A stretch of 64,000 nucleotides of DNA from JBQTIY01 sp052387675 (GCA_052387675.1 JBQTIY010000002.1:1-64000), one strand, 5' to 3'; positions 41,779 to 53,143 are shown, counted from the first letter of the stretch. Notes: generated by a model not told the origin, from the letters alone. Translations and numbers: made by a program.

Positions 41779-43935
41779 ATGAAGACACAACTGGCCGTGG
41801 TCTGCGCCGCTTTGGCTCTGCCGAGCCTGGCCGGGCCGCGCCCGCTCTGGCCGCTGCCGCAGGTGGCGCCGCCGGCGCCTGCCGCGCCGAGTCAGGATGC
41901 CAATCCCTATCGCCTCCCAGAGGATTTGCTGCCCTTCTGGAGCAAGTACAGCGAACTGAGCAAGATGGACGACGAGTCCGGCATGGACAAGCTCATCCGC
42001 ACGCAGCGCGACCCCGCTCTGCGGCTGATGGATCTGCTCCTGGACGAGACCGGCCGGCGCGAGACGCCCGAGCTGAATGATGAGCTGCGCGCCCTGGCGC
42101 GCAGCCTGGATCGCATCGACTCCGGCACGCGCTTCATTGAGCGCGTGCGCTTCGTGCGCGATCTGACGGTGCCGCAGCGCCGCGCGCGCACGGTCGCCCT
42201 GGATCAGTTGTGGGCGGGCTACCAGGCGCTCACCGCAGCGCAGCTCGAGCGTTCCGAGACGGCCTGGGCCGCGGTGCTGGCGGCCTTCGACGTGGCGCGC
42301 AAGTCCTTCGAACAGATCGGCGACGTGGAGTCGCAGGTGCTTTGCCTGCAGGAGGCCGCGGAAGTCGAGAAGGGCCGCGGGCGGCTGTGGGAGTTTGCCG
42401 TGCTGATCGCTGCGGCGCGCGATCTGTCGACCAAGCTGCCCTTCAAGGATCCGCTGATCGAGTACGCCACCAAGGAGCTCGAACGGCTTCTCAAGCAGGG
42501 CATCGACCCGACCAAGGACAAGCCGGGCAATCTGCCCGCGCCGACGCCAGGCAGCACGGGCGCCGCGCCGTCCGATTCCGCCGGCCGGGGCCTCACCAGC
42601 TTCGCTGCCGGCGCCACCGAGCAGCGCTTTCCCTTAGAAATGGAGGCCTCCAAGAAGGGTCTGGGCCCGGTCATGCTGCCGGGCTTCGCGCCGCCCGAGC
42701 AGTTCTTGCTTTGGCCAGTGAGCTGGGTGGGGACAACGGGCAACGAGCCTCTGGGCGTCTTCTCAGACCGGCCTTTTCGACTCTTCGGACAAGGCGTGAG
42801 CCTGCTGCGCGGCGACAGCGAGCACGGCTTCGACACGAATGGCGATGGCAAGGCGGAGGTGAGCTTCCAGCCCAGCAGCAATCCGCAGCGCGTCGATCTG
42901 CCGGCCGCAGACGGCAAGAGCTTTTATCCGCTGATGGTCTGCGTGCCGAGCGACCGCGAAGCGGTCTTCGGACTGGAGGTCAACTACGCTCCAACCACCG
43001 ACAGCACGCGTCTGCGCTACCACCTGGGCGGGGCCATGGTCGGCAAAGTGCTGGGCGAGACTTGGTCGGTCTACGACGCCAATGTGTCTGGGGTCTACGG
43101 CGACACGGTGGAACTGGGCAACGACCTCATCACGAGGCAGGCCGCACTGGCCCGCGGCGACACGGCCGACCCGGTTTTCTTTGCCGATCTCGACGCCGTG
43201 CTCATCGGCAAGGCCAAGGCAGCGCTGCCTTGGTCGACTGTGCTGCCCGTGGGCGACGGCTTCCAGCTCGCCAGCATCGACCCGAACGGCCAGGAACTCG
43301 TGCTGCAGAAACTCAATCTGCAGACCGGCTCGATCAAGCTGGACATGGCCACCGCCGTGCAGCCGGCTTACGTCATCTTGCAGGAAGTCGGTGCGCTGAC
43401 CGGCGCCTACTTCAACGTGGTGCCTGCCAAGAAGGGCGGCAGCGTGACCGTGCCGGCCGGCAAGTACCACCTGCTCTGCGGCCGTATTCAGACCGGCAGC
43501 AAGTCCAGCCTGAAGCAGGTGCGCATCTATCGAGGCCGCAGCCAGCCCTTCGAAGTGGCGCAGGGCGCGACGTTCACGCTGGCGCTCGGGGCGCCCTTCA
43601 ACCTGCAGGCCGGTTTGCGCACGGAGGCCAAGGAACTCATCGTGGAGGGCCGCTCGCTGCGCGTCTACGGGCGCGGCGGCGAGGAGTACGCCATGTTCTT
43701 CGACGAGGCTCTGCAGCCCGACGTGGAGCTCCGCAGCGCCGACGATCGCAAGCTGAGCAAGCCGCAGCGCATGCCCGAGGTGGACATCGCCGCTTGGCAG
43801 GAGGGTCCCGTGGAGACCATGTGGTTCCCCATGGATCTGCGCCTTGAGCTCAAGGAGCCGAAAGTGAAAGTCCTGCTGAGCCAGAAGAGCCATCCGCTGC
43901 TGGGCGGTCCCTTTCAGGGCGAAGGGAGCCTCTAA
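41779..43935 (+). CDS. Large exported protein of unknown function
   Basis: A 718-residue protein with a signal peptide (residues 1-19, KTQLAVVCAALALPSLAG). Residues ~30-260 are mostly helical and charged, with ELRALARSLDRID and AAFDVARKSFEQIGD like superhelical repeats. A Gly/Pro/Ser linker (~255-285) leads to a beta-rich C-terminal half with an EF-hand-like calcium loop DTNGDGKAEV, repeated SFYPLMVC, VPAGKYHLLCGRI and GRSLRVYG strands. I recognise no catalytic motif and no known family. It is followed by serS after one base and probably co-expressed with it, which says nothing about function. A carbohydrate or surface role is possible but not shown. Confidence 0.7.
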   Translation: MKTQLAVVCAALALPSLAGPRPLWPLPQVAPPAPAAPSQDANPYRLPEDLLPFWSKYSELSKMDDESGMDKLIRTQRDPALRLMDLLLDETGRRETPELNDELRALARSLDRIDSGTRFIERVRFVRDLTVPQRRARTVALDQLWAGYQALTAAQLERSETAWAAVLAAFDVARKSFEQIGDVESQVLCLQEAAEVEKGRGRLWEFAVLIAAARDLSTKLPFKDPLIEYATKELERLLKQGIDPTKDKPGNLPAPTPGSTGAAPSDSAGRGLTSFAAGATEQRFPLEMEASKKGLGPVMLPGFAPPEQFLLWPVSWVGTTGNEPLGVFSDRPFRLFGQGVSLLRGDSEHGFDTNGDGKAEVSFQPSSNPQRVDLPAADGKSFYPLMVCVPSDREAVFGLEVNYAPTTDSTRLRYHLGGAMVGKVLGETWSVYDANVSGVYGDTVELGNDLITRQAALARGDTADPVFFADLDAVLIGKAKAALPWSTVLPVGDGFQLASIDPNGQELVLQKLNLQTGSIKLDMATAVQPAYVILQEVGALTGAYFNVVPAKKGGSVTVPAGKYHLLCGRIQTGSKSSLKQVRIYRGRSQPFEVAQGATFTLALGAPFNLQAGLRTEAKELIVEGRSLRVYGRGGEEYAMFFDEALQPDVELRSADDRKLSKPQRMPEVDIAAWQEGPVETMWFPMDLRLELKEPKVKVLLSQKSHPLLGGPFQGEGSL

Positions 43936-43936
43936 G

Positions 43937-45214
43937 ATGCTCGACATGCGCTGGATCCGCGAGAACGCGGAGGCGGTGCGCCGTGCGGCCAGCGTCAAGC
44001 GGCTCGACTTCGATGTCGACGCCCTGCTGCGCCTCGACGAGCGCCGCCGAGCGCTCATGCGCTCGGTCGAGGATGGCAAGGCCGAGCAGAAGCGCCGCGG
44101 CAAGGCGCTGGGCTCTGTGGCGCCGGCCGAGAAGGCCGCCGAGCTGGCGAGCTTGGCCGAGCTGAAGGCGCGCCTGCTCACCGAGGAAGCTCAGCTCACC
44201 GAGATCACGACGCAGTGGGACGCGCTCATGCTGCGCGTGCCCAATGTGCCGGCTCCCGAAGTGCCGCTCGGCCGCGACGACGCCGAGAACGTGGAAATCC
44301 GCCGCGTGGGCACGGTGCCGCAGTTCAGCTTCCCGCTGCTCGACCACGTGGAGCTGGGTGCGCGGCTGCGCTTGCTCGACATCGAACGCGGCGTGCGCAT
44401 CTCCGGCTCGCGCTTCTATGTGCTGCGGGGCGCCGGGGCGCTCTTGCACCGCGCCGTGCTCTCCTTCGCGCTCGAGCACATGGTGCGCAAGGGCTTCGAG
44501 CCCTTCGAGGTGCCGCTGCTCGTGCGCGACGCGGCCATGATCGGCACGGCCTACTTCCCAGGCGGGGAGGAGCAGGCTTACCGTCTCGAGCGGGACGGGC
44601 TCAATCTGGTGGGCACGGCTGAAGTGCCGCTGACCTCCTTCCGCGCCGGCGAGATCTTGGCCGAAGCCGAGCTGCCCCTGCGCCTGGTGGCGCAGTCAGC
44701 CTGCTTCCGGCGCGAAGCCGGCGCCGCCGGCAAGGACACGCGCGGCCTGTACCGCATCCATCAGTTCCAGAAGGTGGAGCAGGTGGTCATTCTGGCCGCT
44801 GACGAAGAGGCCTCGCGCCGTGAGCACCTGGCCATCCTGGGCAATGCCGAGGAAGTCCTGCAGGCCCTGGAACTGCCCTACCGCGTGGTCAATGTTTGCG
44901 GCGGCGACCTGGGCCAGGGACAGGTGCAGAAGTTCGACATCGAGACCTGGATGCCAAGCCGCGGCGCCTACGGCGAAACGCACAGCGCCTCGCGCTTCCA
45001 TGACTTTCAGGCGCGCCGGCTCGAGCTGCGCTACCGCGATGCCTCCGGCACGATCCGCTTCTGCCACACGATGAACAACACGGTCATCGCGAGTCCGCGC
45101 ATCCTCATTCCGCTCCTGGAAATGAATCAGCAGGAGGACGGCAGCGTGCGCATCCCGCCCGTGCTGCGCCCCTGGATGGGCGGCCTCGAACGCATCACCG
45201 CGCCGGCGAGCTGA
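43937..45214 (+). CDS. serS: Seryl-tRNA synthetase
   Basis: A class II synthetase of 425 residues charging tRNA-Ser. It starts MLDMRWIRENAEAV. The N-terminal coiled-coil arm that grasps the tRNA long variable arm spans about 25-110 (LLRLDERRRALM, ELASLAELKARLLTEEAQL). Motif 1 is around GSRFYVLRGAGALL, motif 2 is SACFRREAGAAGKDTRGLYRIHQF, and motif 3 is NNTVIASPRILIPLLE; TAEVPLTS is the serine-binding loop. All are intact. It converges on gspJ with 53 bp between and a small AGCTG-AGCG-CAGCT hairpin at 45226-45239. Confidence 0.97.
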   Translation: MLDMRWIRENAEAVRRAASVKRLDFDVDALLRLDERRRALMRSVEDGKAEQKRRGKALGSVAPAEKAAELASLAELKARLLTEEAQLTEITTQWDALMLRVPNVPAPEVPLGRDDAENVEIRRVGTVPQFSFPLLDHVELGARLRLLDIERGVRISGSRFYVLRGAGALLHRAVLSFALEHMVRKGFEPFEVPLLVRDAAMIGTAYFPGGEEQAYRLERDGLNLVGTAEVPLTSFRAGEILAEAELPLRLVAQSACFRREAGAAGKDTRGLYRIHQFQKVEQVVILAADEEASRREHLAILGNAEEVLQALELPYRVVNVCGGDLGQGQVQKFDIETWMPSRGAYGETHSASRFHDFQARRLELRYRDASGTIRFCHTMNNTVIASPRILIPLLEMNQQEDGSVRIPPVLRPWMGGLERITAPAS

Positions 45215-45267
45215 ACACACCGTCGAGCTGAGCGCAGCTTGAGCGCCCCTGAGCGCCGCGGCCCGGA

Positions 45268-46260
45268 TCAGCCGCCGCCCAGGCCGCCGAAGATCTTCGC
45301 GAGTTCTTCGGCCAAGTTGATCTGCCCGTCGTCGCTCGGTGGCGCGCCGGGAGTTGATGGCGGAGCGCCCGGGCCTTCGCCCTCTGTGGGGCCGCCGGGC
45401 GTGGGATTGTTGTTCTGTGAAGCCGAATCCCCCTCCGTCCCTTCAGAGCCTTCGTCGGGCTCGCCATCGCCGTCTTCGTCTTTAGCCTTGCTCGAACCGC
45501 CCGGCCCGCCCGCTCCGACTCCCACAAAGCTGGGCGGCAATGCGAGGACGCGCATGGCCAGGTCGGAATCGCGGCGCAGGGGGATAATGCGCGAGTAGGT
45601 CAGGATGCGGCGGTTGTCGGCGCGCCGGTCGAGGTCCTCGGTGGTGCGCGCCACAGCCTCCAGGCTCAGCACGATCTCCACAGCGGCAGGCAGGCGGTGC
45701 AGTTCGGCCACATCCCACTCGCTGCGCCGCTCCGCGTAGCGGTCGAGCGCTTCGAGATAGCGCACTTGGAAGGAGATCACGCGGTCGTGCAGGCGCTCGT
45801 AGACGCCCTCGTCGAGCGGCTTGTCATCGACGTGGAAGCTCTGCCGCCGCCAGAGTTCGAAGACATCCGGCAGCAGCGGATTGCGCCGCAGGCGGTAGCC
45901 CGTTTCGCACACATCCGAGGAGACTTCACGCTCCTCGATGCGCCGGAAGACCGTGCTGTCCACGGCGGTGAGGAAGCTGAGCGAGTCGGCCGACTCGCCA
46001 TCCATGCTGCGCGCCTCGCCCTTGAAGACGCGGTCCTCGTCGAGGCCCGAGATCCAGGCGCGGCGCAGGTCGCCTTCGATGATGTCGAGCAAGTCGGGGC
46101 CCAGGCGCGCGACGCGCGCGCCGTTCTCGAGCTGCTCGCGAGCTTGCAGCGAGGTGTGCAGCGCATAGACCAGCACGGTCATGACCAGAGACATGATTCC
46201 CACGGCCACCAAGATCTCGACGATCGTGAAACCGGAGCTGCGGGCGGGCGAGTGTTTCAT
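45268..46260 (-). CDS. gspJ: Type II secretion minor pseudopilin GspJ
   Basis: A 330-residue prepilin with a leader cleaved at GFTIVE and the helix ILVAVGIMSLVMTVLVYAL. Length, gene order after gspI and the globular fold (ENGARVARLGPDLLDIIEGDLRRAW) indicate GspJ, part of the pseudopilus tip complex. A C-terminal tail from about residue 255 is low-complexity: acidic Glu/Asp/Gly repeats (KDEDGDGEPDEGSEGTEGD) then Pro/Gly-rich, ending LAEELAKIFGGLGGG. That tail is not part of GspJ elsewhere. The usual next gene, gspK, is absent; the cluster stops here against serS. Confidence 0.82.
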   Translation of the reverse strand: MKHSPARSSGFTIVEILVAVGIMSLVMTVLVYALHTSLQAREQLENGARVARLGPDLLDIIEGDLRRAWISGLDEDRVFKGEARSMDGESADSLSFLTAVDSTVFRRIEEREVSSDVCETGYRLRRNPLLPDVFELWRRQSFHVDDKPLDEGVYERLHDRVISFQVRYLEALDRYAERRSEWDVAELHRLPAAVEIVLSLEAVARTTEDLDRRADNRRILTYSRIIPLRRDSDLAMRVLALPPSFVGVGAGGPGGSSKAKDEDGDGEPDEGSEGTEGDSASQNNNPTPGGPTEGEGPGAPPSTPGAPPSDDGQINLAEELAKIFGGLGGG

Positions 46261-46826
46261 GGCTGCTGTGTCCCGGGTGGAATCTCGGTGGCCCGCGGGA
46301 CGAAACCCTCAAGCACGTAGCTGCTGGGCTCGCCGTCTTCGAGGCCTTCGTACCAGATCTTGATCTTGACGCGGCGCACGCGATGGGGGCTGTCCTCCTC
46401 GGCGGCGGTCACGGTCTTGGCATCGGCCGGCATGAAGGCCGACGTCGTGGAGAACTTGGTCTCCTGCGAGAAGCCATTGGGATCGTCTTCCTCGATGACC
46501 CGGCCGGTGGAAAGGTCGTAGTCCTCCAGGCTGATTTCATAGCGAAAGCTGGGGTCGTCGTCGAAGAAGCCGAGGTGGTCCTTGAGCCGCTCGGGGTCGT
46601 CGAGGCGCTCGGCCAGGAGTTCCTGGGCGTAGTTGGCGGCGCGCAGCAGGTGGCCGGAACGATAGGCAATGTTCCAGGCCTGGTCGCGGGTAACGAGCAT
46701 CGGCACCACAGCCAGCGCCACGATGGCCAGCGAGGCGAGCACCTCGAGCAGCGTGAAACCGCTCTCCGTGCTCCGTGCCGGCCGCGCGCGCGGCGCCGGG
46801 CGGCGCTCAGCGGAAGTCGACATCAT
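46257..46826 (-). CDS. gspI: Type II secretion minor pseudopilin GspI
   Basis: A 189-residue pseudopilin: leader ending ESGFTLLEVLASLAIVALAV, where the methylated Phe follows Gly. A small minor pseudopilin between GspH and GspJ is expected to be GspI, which nucleates the tip with GspJ and GspK. The leader is long and basic (about 23 residues with RRPAPRARPAR). It overlaps gspH by 20 bp and gspJ by 4 bp. Confidence 0.82.
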   Translation of the reverse strand: MMSTSAERRPAPRARPARSTESGFTLLEVLASLAIVALAVVPMLVTRDQAWNIAYRSGHLLRAANYAQELLAERLDDPERLKDHLGFFDDDPSFRYEISLEDYDLSTGRVIEEDDPNGFSQETKFSTTSAFMPADAKTVTAAEEDSPHRVRRVKIKIWYEGLEDGEPSSYVLEGFVPRATEIPPGTQQP

Positions 46827-47376
46827 TGAGCGCCTCCAGGGTCGAGTTGCCAGGGATCACGTCCGTCCGGTTGGCCAGACCATTGACCCGCACGGTGATG
46901 ACTTCTGTGTCCGGGGCCTCGGGATTGTAGAGCACGATCTCGTGCGGGGGCAGGCGCCCGAGCGGCGTGATGGTCAGTTCCACCGTGCCGGCTTCGCGCG
47001 GCAGGCTGCCGGGCAGGCGCACGGCCCGAAAGAGCACATCCTGCGGCAGGCGCGTGATGTCGATGACCGGATCCTTGCCTGGCCCGACCACACGGTTGCG
47101 CTCGTCCTTTTCGTAGGGCACGAAGGACTCGTAGAAGCCGCTGGTGAGGTCGTAATGCAGCACGACGGTCTCGTTGAGCAGCACGGCCGCGCCGCGCGAG
47201 CGATCGATCGTGCTGGCCAGATCCTGGGCCGCACCGCGCAGCCGCGTCTGCGGCAGCCAGGTGCTGCTGCCGGCGACCATGCTGGAAACCACCAGTCCGA
47301 CGATGGCCAGCACGACCATCAGTTCGATGAGCGAGAAACCCTGCAGCGCCCGCCGCGGGGCCCGGTCGCCGCGCAC
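46807..47376 (-). CDS. gspH: Type II secretion pseudopilin GspH
   Basis: A minor pseudopilin of about 189 residues with leader GFSLIELMVVLAIVGLVVSSMV followed by LASTIDRSRGAAVLLNETVVLHYDL, typical of GspH/FimT. The start is chosen as the GTG at 47376, giving a 14-residue leader and a 22-bp gap from gspG; an ATG at 47445 or 47469 would overlap gspG by up to 71 bp. It caps the pseudopilus between the major pilin and the I/J/K tip. The overlap with gspI implies coupling. Confidence 0.78.
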   Translation of the reverse strand: MRGDRAPRRALQGFSLIELMVVLAIVGLVVSSMVAGSSTWLPQTRLRGAAQDLASTIDRSRGAAVLLNETVVLHYDLTSGFYESFVPYEKDERNRVVGPGKDPVIDITRLPQDVLFRAVRLPGSLPREAGTVELTITPLGRLPPHEIVLYNPEAPDTEVITVRVNGLANRTDVIPGNSTLEALNDVDFR

Positions 47377-47398
47377 GAAGGCCTGCGCGGACCCGCGC

Positions 47399-47833
47399 TC
47401 AGCCGCCCGGCATCTGGTCTTCGGCGCTATGGATGTCCTTGTCATCGTTCTCTCCGCCTTCGACGCCATCGGCGCCCAGCGAGATGATGTCGTACTTCTT
47501 GCTGCTCAGCTTCTCGTAGCGGAACTCATTGCCCCAGGCATCCATGACCTGATCGGCCCGCTCAATGTAGGGCTCATCCATGTTCTTCTCGTTGGGCTGC
47601 AGCAGCTCGTCGAGGCTCTCCGGCACGCGGCTGTGGTGCATGCGATAGCTCTCGATGGGGGTCCTGAGCATGGTCATCTTGGCCTTGGTGGCCGTGACAT
47701 TCGATTCGCGCCACTTCTGAATGGCATAGGGAGCCACGAAGGTGGCCAGCAGGCCGATGATGGCGATGACCACCATGATTTCGATGAGTGTGAAACCGCG
47801 CTGGCGGCTGCGCTGGGCGGACAAAGTGGACAT
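47399..47833 (-). CDS. gspG: Type II secretion major pseudopilin GspG
   Basis: The main pseudopilus subunit, 144 residues, leader GFTLIEIMVVIAIIGLLATFV and then a short globular domain with MLRTPIESYRMHHSRVPESL, DAWGNEFRYE and SLGADGVEGGENDDKDI. The last segment is the calcium-binding loop of GspG (Gly-Ala-Asp-Gly and acidic residues), used for pseudopilus stability. The start at 47833 is set by AAGGAGGT at 47841-47848 on the minus strand; an in-frame start further upstream would lie before that site. Confidence 0.92.
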   Translation of the reverse strand: MSTLSAQRSRQRGFTLIEIMVVIAIIGLLATFVAPYAIQKWRESNVTATKAKMTMLRTPIESYRMHHSRVPESLDELLQPNEKNMDEPYIERADQVMDAWGNEFRYEKLSSKKYDIISLGADGVEGGENDDKDIHSAEDQMPGG

Positions 47834-47840
47834 GACGGGC

Positions 47841-47848
47841 ACCTCCTT
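47841..47848 (-). promoter_or_regulatory. Strong ribosome-binding site of gspG
   Basis: AAGGAGGT on the minus strand, 7 nt before the gspG ATG, is among the best Shine-Dalgarno sites in the window. It fits the need for far more GspG than neighbours. Confidence 0.75.
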
Positions 47849-47865
47849 GGGGCCGAGTGAGGAAT

Positions 47866-49080
47866 TCAAGTCGTGCCGAGTTCGAGCATCGGCAGCACGA
47901 TGGACAAAACGATGAAGGCGACGACCACGGCCATGAGCAGGATCAGCACCGGCTCGATGACGGCCGTGAGACGGTCGGTGGCGATCTCGACTTCCAGTTC
48001 GTAGGCCTCCGCGAGCCGGTCGAGCACGGAATCGAGCTCGCCGGTCTGTTCGCCGACGGCGATCATATAGCCCACCGCGGGCGGGAAGATGCCGCTGCGC
48101 TTGAGGGGCGTCGAGATGTCGGCGCCCTGCAGGATGGCGCTATGCAGGTCATCGAGGACCTTCTGCAGCACGGAATTGGCCACGATCTCGCGCACGATGC
48201 GCAGGGCGTCGAGCACGGGCACGCCGGTCTTGAGCAGCGTGGAGAGCGTGATGGCGAAGCGCGAAATGGCCTGCTTCTTGAAGAGGTCGCCGAAGATGGG
48301 CAGCTTGAGCAGCAGGTTGTCCGTGGCAAAGCGTCCGCCGGGGCTGCGCCGTATCGCGCCCAGGGCCATGTTGGCCAGGATCACGACGAGCAAGATCAGG
48401 TACCAGTAGCTGGCCAGAAACTCGCTGCCGCTCTTGAGCATCTGGGTGGGCAGGGGCAGCTCACGACCGCGGCTTTCGACGAGCGTGATGAGCTTGGGGA
48501 CGACCTTGGTCATCAGCACCGAGACGACCACGACGCCCACACCGAGCATGATCATCGGGTACATGAGCGCCCCGAGGACCTTGTTCTTCATCTTGGCCTG
48601 CTTGAGCATGAACGTCGCCAGGCGCTCGAGCACGACGTCGGAGTTACCGGCCGCCTCGCCGGCGCGCACCATGCTCACGTAGAGCGGCGGAAAGACACCC
48701 GGGTGCTGTTCGATGGCCTCGGCAAAGGAACTGCCGCGCGTAATCTTCTCGCGCACATCGCGGAAGACGGCCTCCAGCGCGCGGGTCTCGATCTGCTCGA
48801 CCAGGGCCTTGAGAGCGTCGTTGAGCGGGATGCCCGAGCGCAGCAGCGTGGCGAGCTGGCGCGTGATCTGGGGCAGTTCGCGCGACGTGCGGCGGCGCAT
48901 GCGCTTCTGCGCCCAGCGCGAGGTCTTGCGGTTGGCGAGGGCCTCGACTTCCTCAATGTCGGTGACCATGAGGCCGTCGCGGCGCAGCTTGATGCGCGCC
49001 TCGCGCGGCGAGTCGGCGTCGGCAATCCCCGTCTTGAGCTGTCCGGCCGGCGTGAAGGCCTTATAGGTGTAGACCGGCAC
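47866..49080 (-). CDS. gspF: Type II secretion inner-membrane platform protein GspF
   Basis: A 404-residue polytopic protein with two homologous GspF domains: residues ~70-190 (LPQITRQLATLLRSGIPLNDAL) and ~270-395 (ISRFAITLSTLLKTGVPVLDAL), each ending in membrane helices (VLGALMYPMIMLGVGVVVVSVLM; VIEPVLILLMAVVVAFIVLSIVLP). It couples the GspE ATPase to the pseudopilus. Start is a GTG at 49080, 7 bp after gspE. Confidence 0.93.
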   Translation of the reverse strand: MPVYTYKAFTPAGQLKTGIADADSPREARIKLRRDGLMVTDIEEVEALANRKTSRWAQKRMRRRTSRELPQITRQLATLLRSGIPLNDALKALVEQIETRALEAVFRDVREKITRGSSFAEAIEQHPGVFPPLYVSMVRAGEAAGNSDVVLERLATFMLKQAKMKNKVLGALMYPMIMLGVGVVVVSVLMTKVVPKLITLVESRGRELPLPTQMLKSGSEFLASYWYLILLVVILANMALGAIRRSPGGRFATDNLLLKLPIFGDLFKKQAISRFAITLSTLLKTGVPVLDALRIVREIVANSVLQKVLDDLHSAILQGADISTPLKRSGIFPPAVGYMIAVGEQTGELDSVLDRLAEAYELEVEIATDRLTAVIEPVLILLMAVVVAFIVLSIVLPMLELGTT

Positions 49081-49087
49081 CGCGCCT

Positions 49088-50809
<1,722 letters not shown>

Positions 50810-50813
50810 CGCG

Positions 50814-53003
50814 TCAGCCGTCGCCGAAACCGAAGACCTCTTCGACGTCGGGTGCGGGTTCCTCGGGGGGCACGGCCGGCGGCGCAGTTCGCACGCCGAG
50901 TTCGCCCGTAGGCGGCGTGGCGAGGCTGGGCATGTCGAAGACGCGCAGCAGGTCGTCGCCCAGGGCGCGCAAGTTGGCCGAGTCGCCGAGGCGCTGGGGA
51001 TCGGCGGTGAGCGTGCGGATGTCGCCGCCCAGGCGTTCGACGTCGCGCTGACGGTTGGCGGAAAGTTCGTCGAGCAGCGCGAAGTCGGTGTCGATGATGT
51101 GCGGCGTGATGAAGATGTAGAGGTAGGTCTCGTCGCTGCCGCCGGAGGCGCCGCGGAAGAGCCAGCCGATGAGCGGCAGGTCGCCGAACCAGGGCACCTT
51201 GGACTGCGTGTTGCTGGCGTTGTCTTGGACCAATCCGCCCAGGATGGCCGTGTGGCCATCGGGCAGCGTCACCGGCGTTTCGACTTCGCGCGTGGTCTTG
51301 TCCGGCGGCGGGACGCTGCCGTCCGCTGCGGGCGGCGGCGTGGCGCCGAAGTTGCTGACCTCGATCTTGACCCGCAGGCGCAGGTAGTTGCCCGCGGAGA
51401 TGGTGGGCGAGATGGTCAGCGTGATGCCGGCCTCGACCTGCTGGAAGGACGTGGCCGTGGAGGTCTGGGTGGTGGTCGTGGTCGGATAGGAGGTCTGACG
51501 CTGCGAGGAGAGCGTGGCCTCCTGGTTGTCATTGGTCATCAGGTACGGCCGCGAGAGCACGCGATTGCGCGTGTCCTTCTGGAGCGCATTGATGATGAAG
51601 GGAATGGGCACGTTGCCGCCGCTCACGAAGGCGAAGTTGCCGCCCGTGCTCGCGATGGCCGCGTTGGTGTCGGCTGCGGTGGCCGAGAGGATGCCGGTGG
51701 CTGTGCCGAAGTTGGAGGTTACGGCGACGTCGCTGCCGATGGCGGCCAAGCCCACGGCCAGGGCCTCGCTGAGCGTCTTGCTCGTTTCGACAATGGCGCA
51801 CTCGATGAGCACCTGGGGGCGGCGCACGTCCATCTCGCGGATGATGCGCACCAATTCCGAGTACTTGCGGTTGCTGGCCGTAATGATGACCGAGTTGCTC
51901 GAGCGGTCTGGCACGGCGCTCGGTGCAATGTCCAGGCTGCGGCCGCCCAGCGCCTGACCGCCCGCAGCGGCTTGCTGCGTGCCGATGCGCTCTTGCTCCA
52001 GCACCTTGGTGAGCACCTCGCCCACCTCGGTCGCGTCCGTGTTCTTGAGGCGATAGACGTGCGTGTTGCCGCGGGGCTCCACTTCCACGTCGAGCACGTC
52101 GATCCACTCTTCGATGCGCGCCACCATCTCGGCGTCGCCGGTGATGAGCAGCGAGTTGCCGCGCGGCTCTGGGATGATGCGCGGCTCGATCTCAAAGATG
52201 GTCGTGGCGCCGGCGCCTTGCTGCTGGGCGGCGCCCTGCCCGGCACGCTGCCCGCGCGAGGCGGCCAGCAGCTCGGTGAGCACTTCGGCGATCTCGTCGA
52301 CGGAGGCATTGTCGAGCTGGCGCTTGTGGATCACCGGCGTGGGGCGATAGGGGGGCACATCGAGTAACTGCACGAGTTTCCAGACGCCCCAGACATGCGA
52401 GCCGAAGCCGGTGACGACCAGCGCGTTCGTGCTGTCCACTGCGCGAAGCTGCTCGATCGAGGACTCGAAGTAAGTCTGAAAGGTCTGCAGCGCGTCGCGG
52501 CTGTTGAAATACTTGAGCGGCAGCGAGGTGGTGATGAGCGTGGCGGGGTCGTGCTGATAACGGTCAAGATCACGGTAGTCGACGACCGGCGCCTGCGACT
52601 TGATCAGCGCGCTGCTGGATCCGGCGCCCGGAGCGCGGCCCGGACCGGCCGCGCCCACCTTGATGATCGACAGGAAGTTGCTGCCCTCGGGTCCGTACTC
52701 AACGACGATGAAGTCGAAGGCCTTGAGGATGGACTGGAAGTACTGGAAGAACTGATCCTGGCGCACGGTCTGCGGCCCGAGGATGTAGATCTTCATGTTC
52801 ACGTCGCCGGTCTCGGCAGGCGAGTGGCGGATGGGGCGCTGCAGGATCTTCTGCGCGAGGTCGATGAAGTCGCTGAGCTTCTCGCCCTCGGTCTCATCGA
52901 ACTGCAGGATGAAGTGGTCGTCCTGGACGGTGATGTCCTGGGCGAGGGCCGGGGCTGCGGGAATCAGCAGGCAACAGGCCAGGGCAAGGACGCGCATGCG
53001 CAT
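50814..53003 (-). CDS. gspD: Type II secretion secretin GspD
   Basis: The outer-membrane secretin, 729 residues, through which folded proteins leave. The signal peptide MRMRVLALACCLLIPAAPALAQ fixes the start at 53003; a longer open frame upstream adds 133 residues of non-conserved sequence. N-domains follow (EGEKLSDFIDLAQKIL; YFNSRDALQTFQTYFESS; NTHVYRLKNTDATEVGEVL). The secretin core shows VEAGITLTISPTIS and the VPWFGDLPLIGWLFRG lip. Gln/Ala-rich loops (QRAGQGAAQQQGAGA; TQAAAGGQALGG-like) lie between N-domains. It is the first gene of a D-E-F-G-H-I-J cluster; gspC, K, L and M are not in this window. Confidence 0.93.
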   Translation of the reverse strand: MRMRVLALACCLLIPAAPALAQDITVQDDHFILQFDETEGEKLSDFIDLAQKILQRPIRHSPAETGDVNMKIYILGPQTVRQDQFFQYFQSILKAFDFIVVEYGPEGSNFLSIIKVGAAGPGRAPGAGSSSALIKSQAPVVDYRDLDRYQHDPATLITTSLPLKYFNSRDALQTFQTYFESSIEQLRAVDSTNALVVTGFGSHVWGVWKLVQLLDVPPYRPTPVIHKRQLDNASVDEIAEVLTELLAASRGQRAGQGAAQQQGAGATTIFEIEPRIIPEPRGNSLLITGDAEMVARIEEWIDVLDVEVEPRGNTHVYRLKNTDATEVGEVLTKVLEQERIGTQQAAAGGQALGGRSLDIAPSAVPDRSSNSVIITASNRKYSELVRIIREMDVRRPQVLIECAIVETSKTLSEALAVGLAAIGSDVAVTSNFGTATGILSATAADTNAAIASTGGNFAFVSGGNVPIPFIINALQKDTRNRVLSRPYLMTNDNQEATLSSQRQTSYPTTTTTQTSTATSFQQVEAGITLTISPTISAGNYLRLRVKIEVSNFGATPPPAADGSVPPPDKTTREVETPVTLPDGHTAILGGLVQDNASNTQSKVPWFGDLPLIGWLFRGASGGSDETYLYIFITPHIIDTDFALLDELSANRQRDVERLGGDIRTLTADPQRLGDSANLRALGDDLLRVFDMPSLATPPTGELGVRTAPPAVPPEEPAPDVEEVFGFGDG

Positions 53004-53143
53004 GGAGCCGGGGATCCGAGCAGTAGGACTCCCTCGCGACCGCGAGGGGGTGGGGAGCGGGCGGAATCCCGCACGCACCGGGATCATCAAGGCTTGGACA
53101 GAAGGGTTCAACCGTCTATTCCCTGGCGGAAGTCGGGTGTGGT

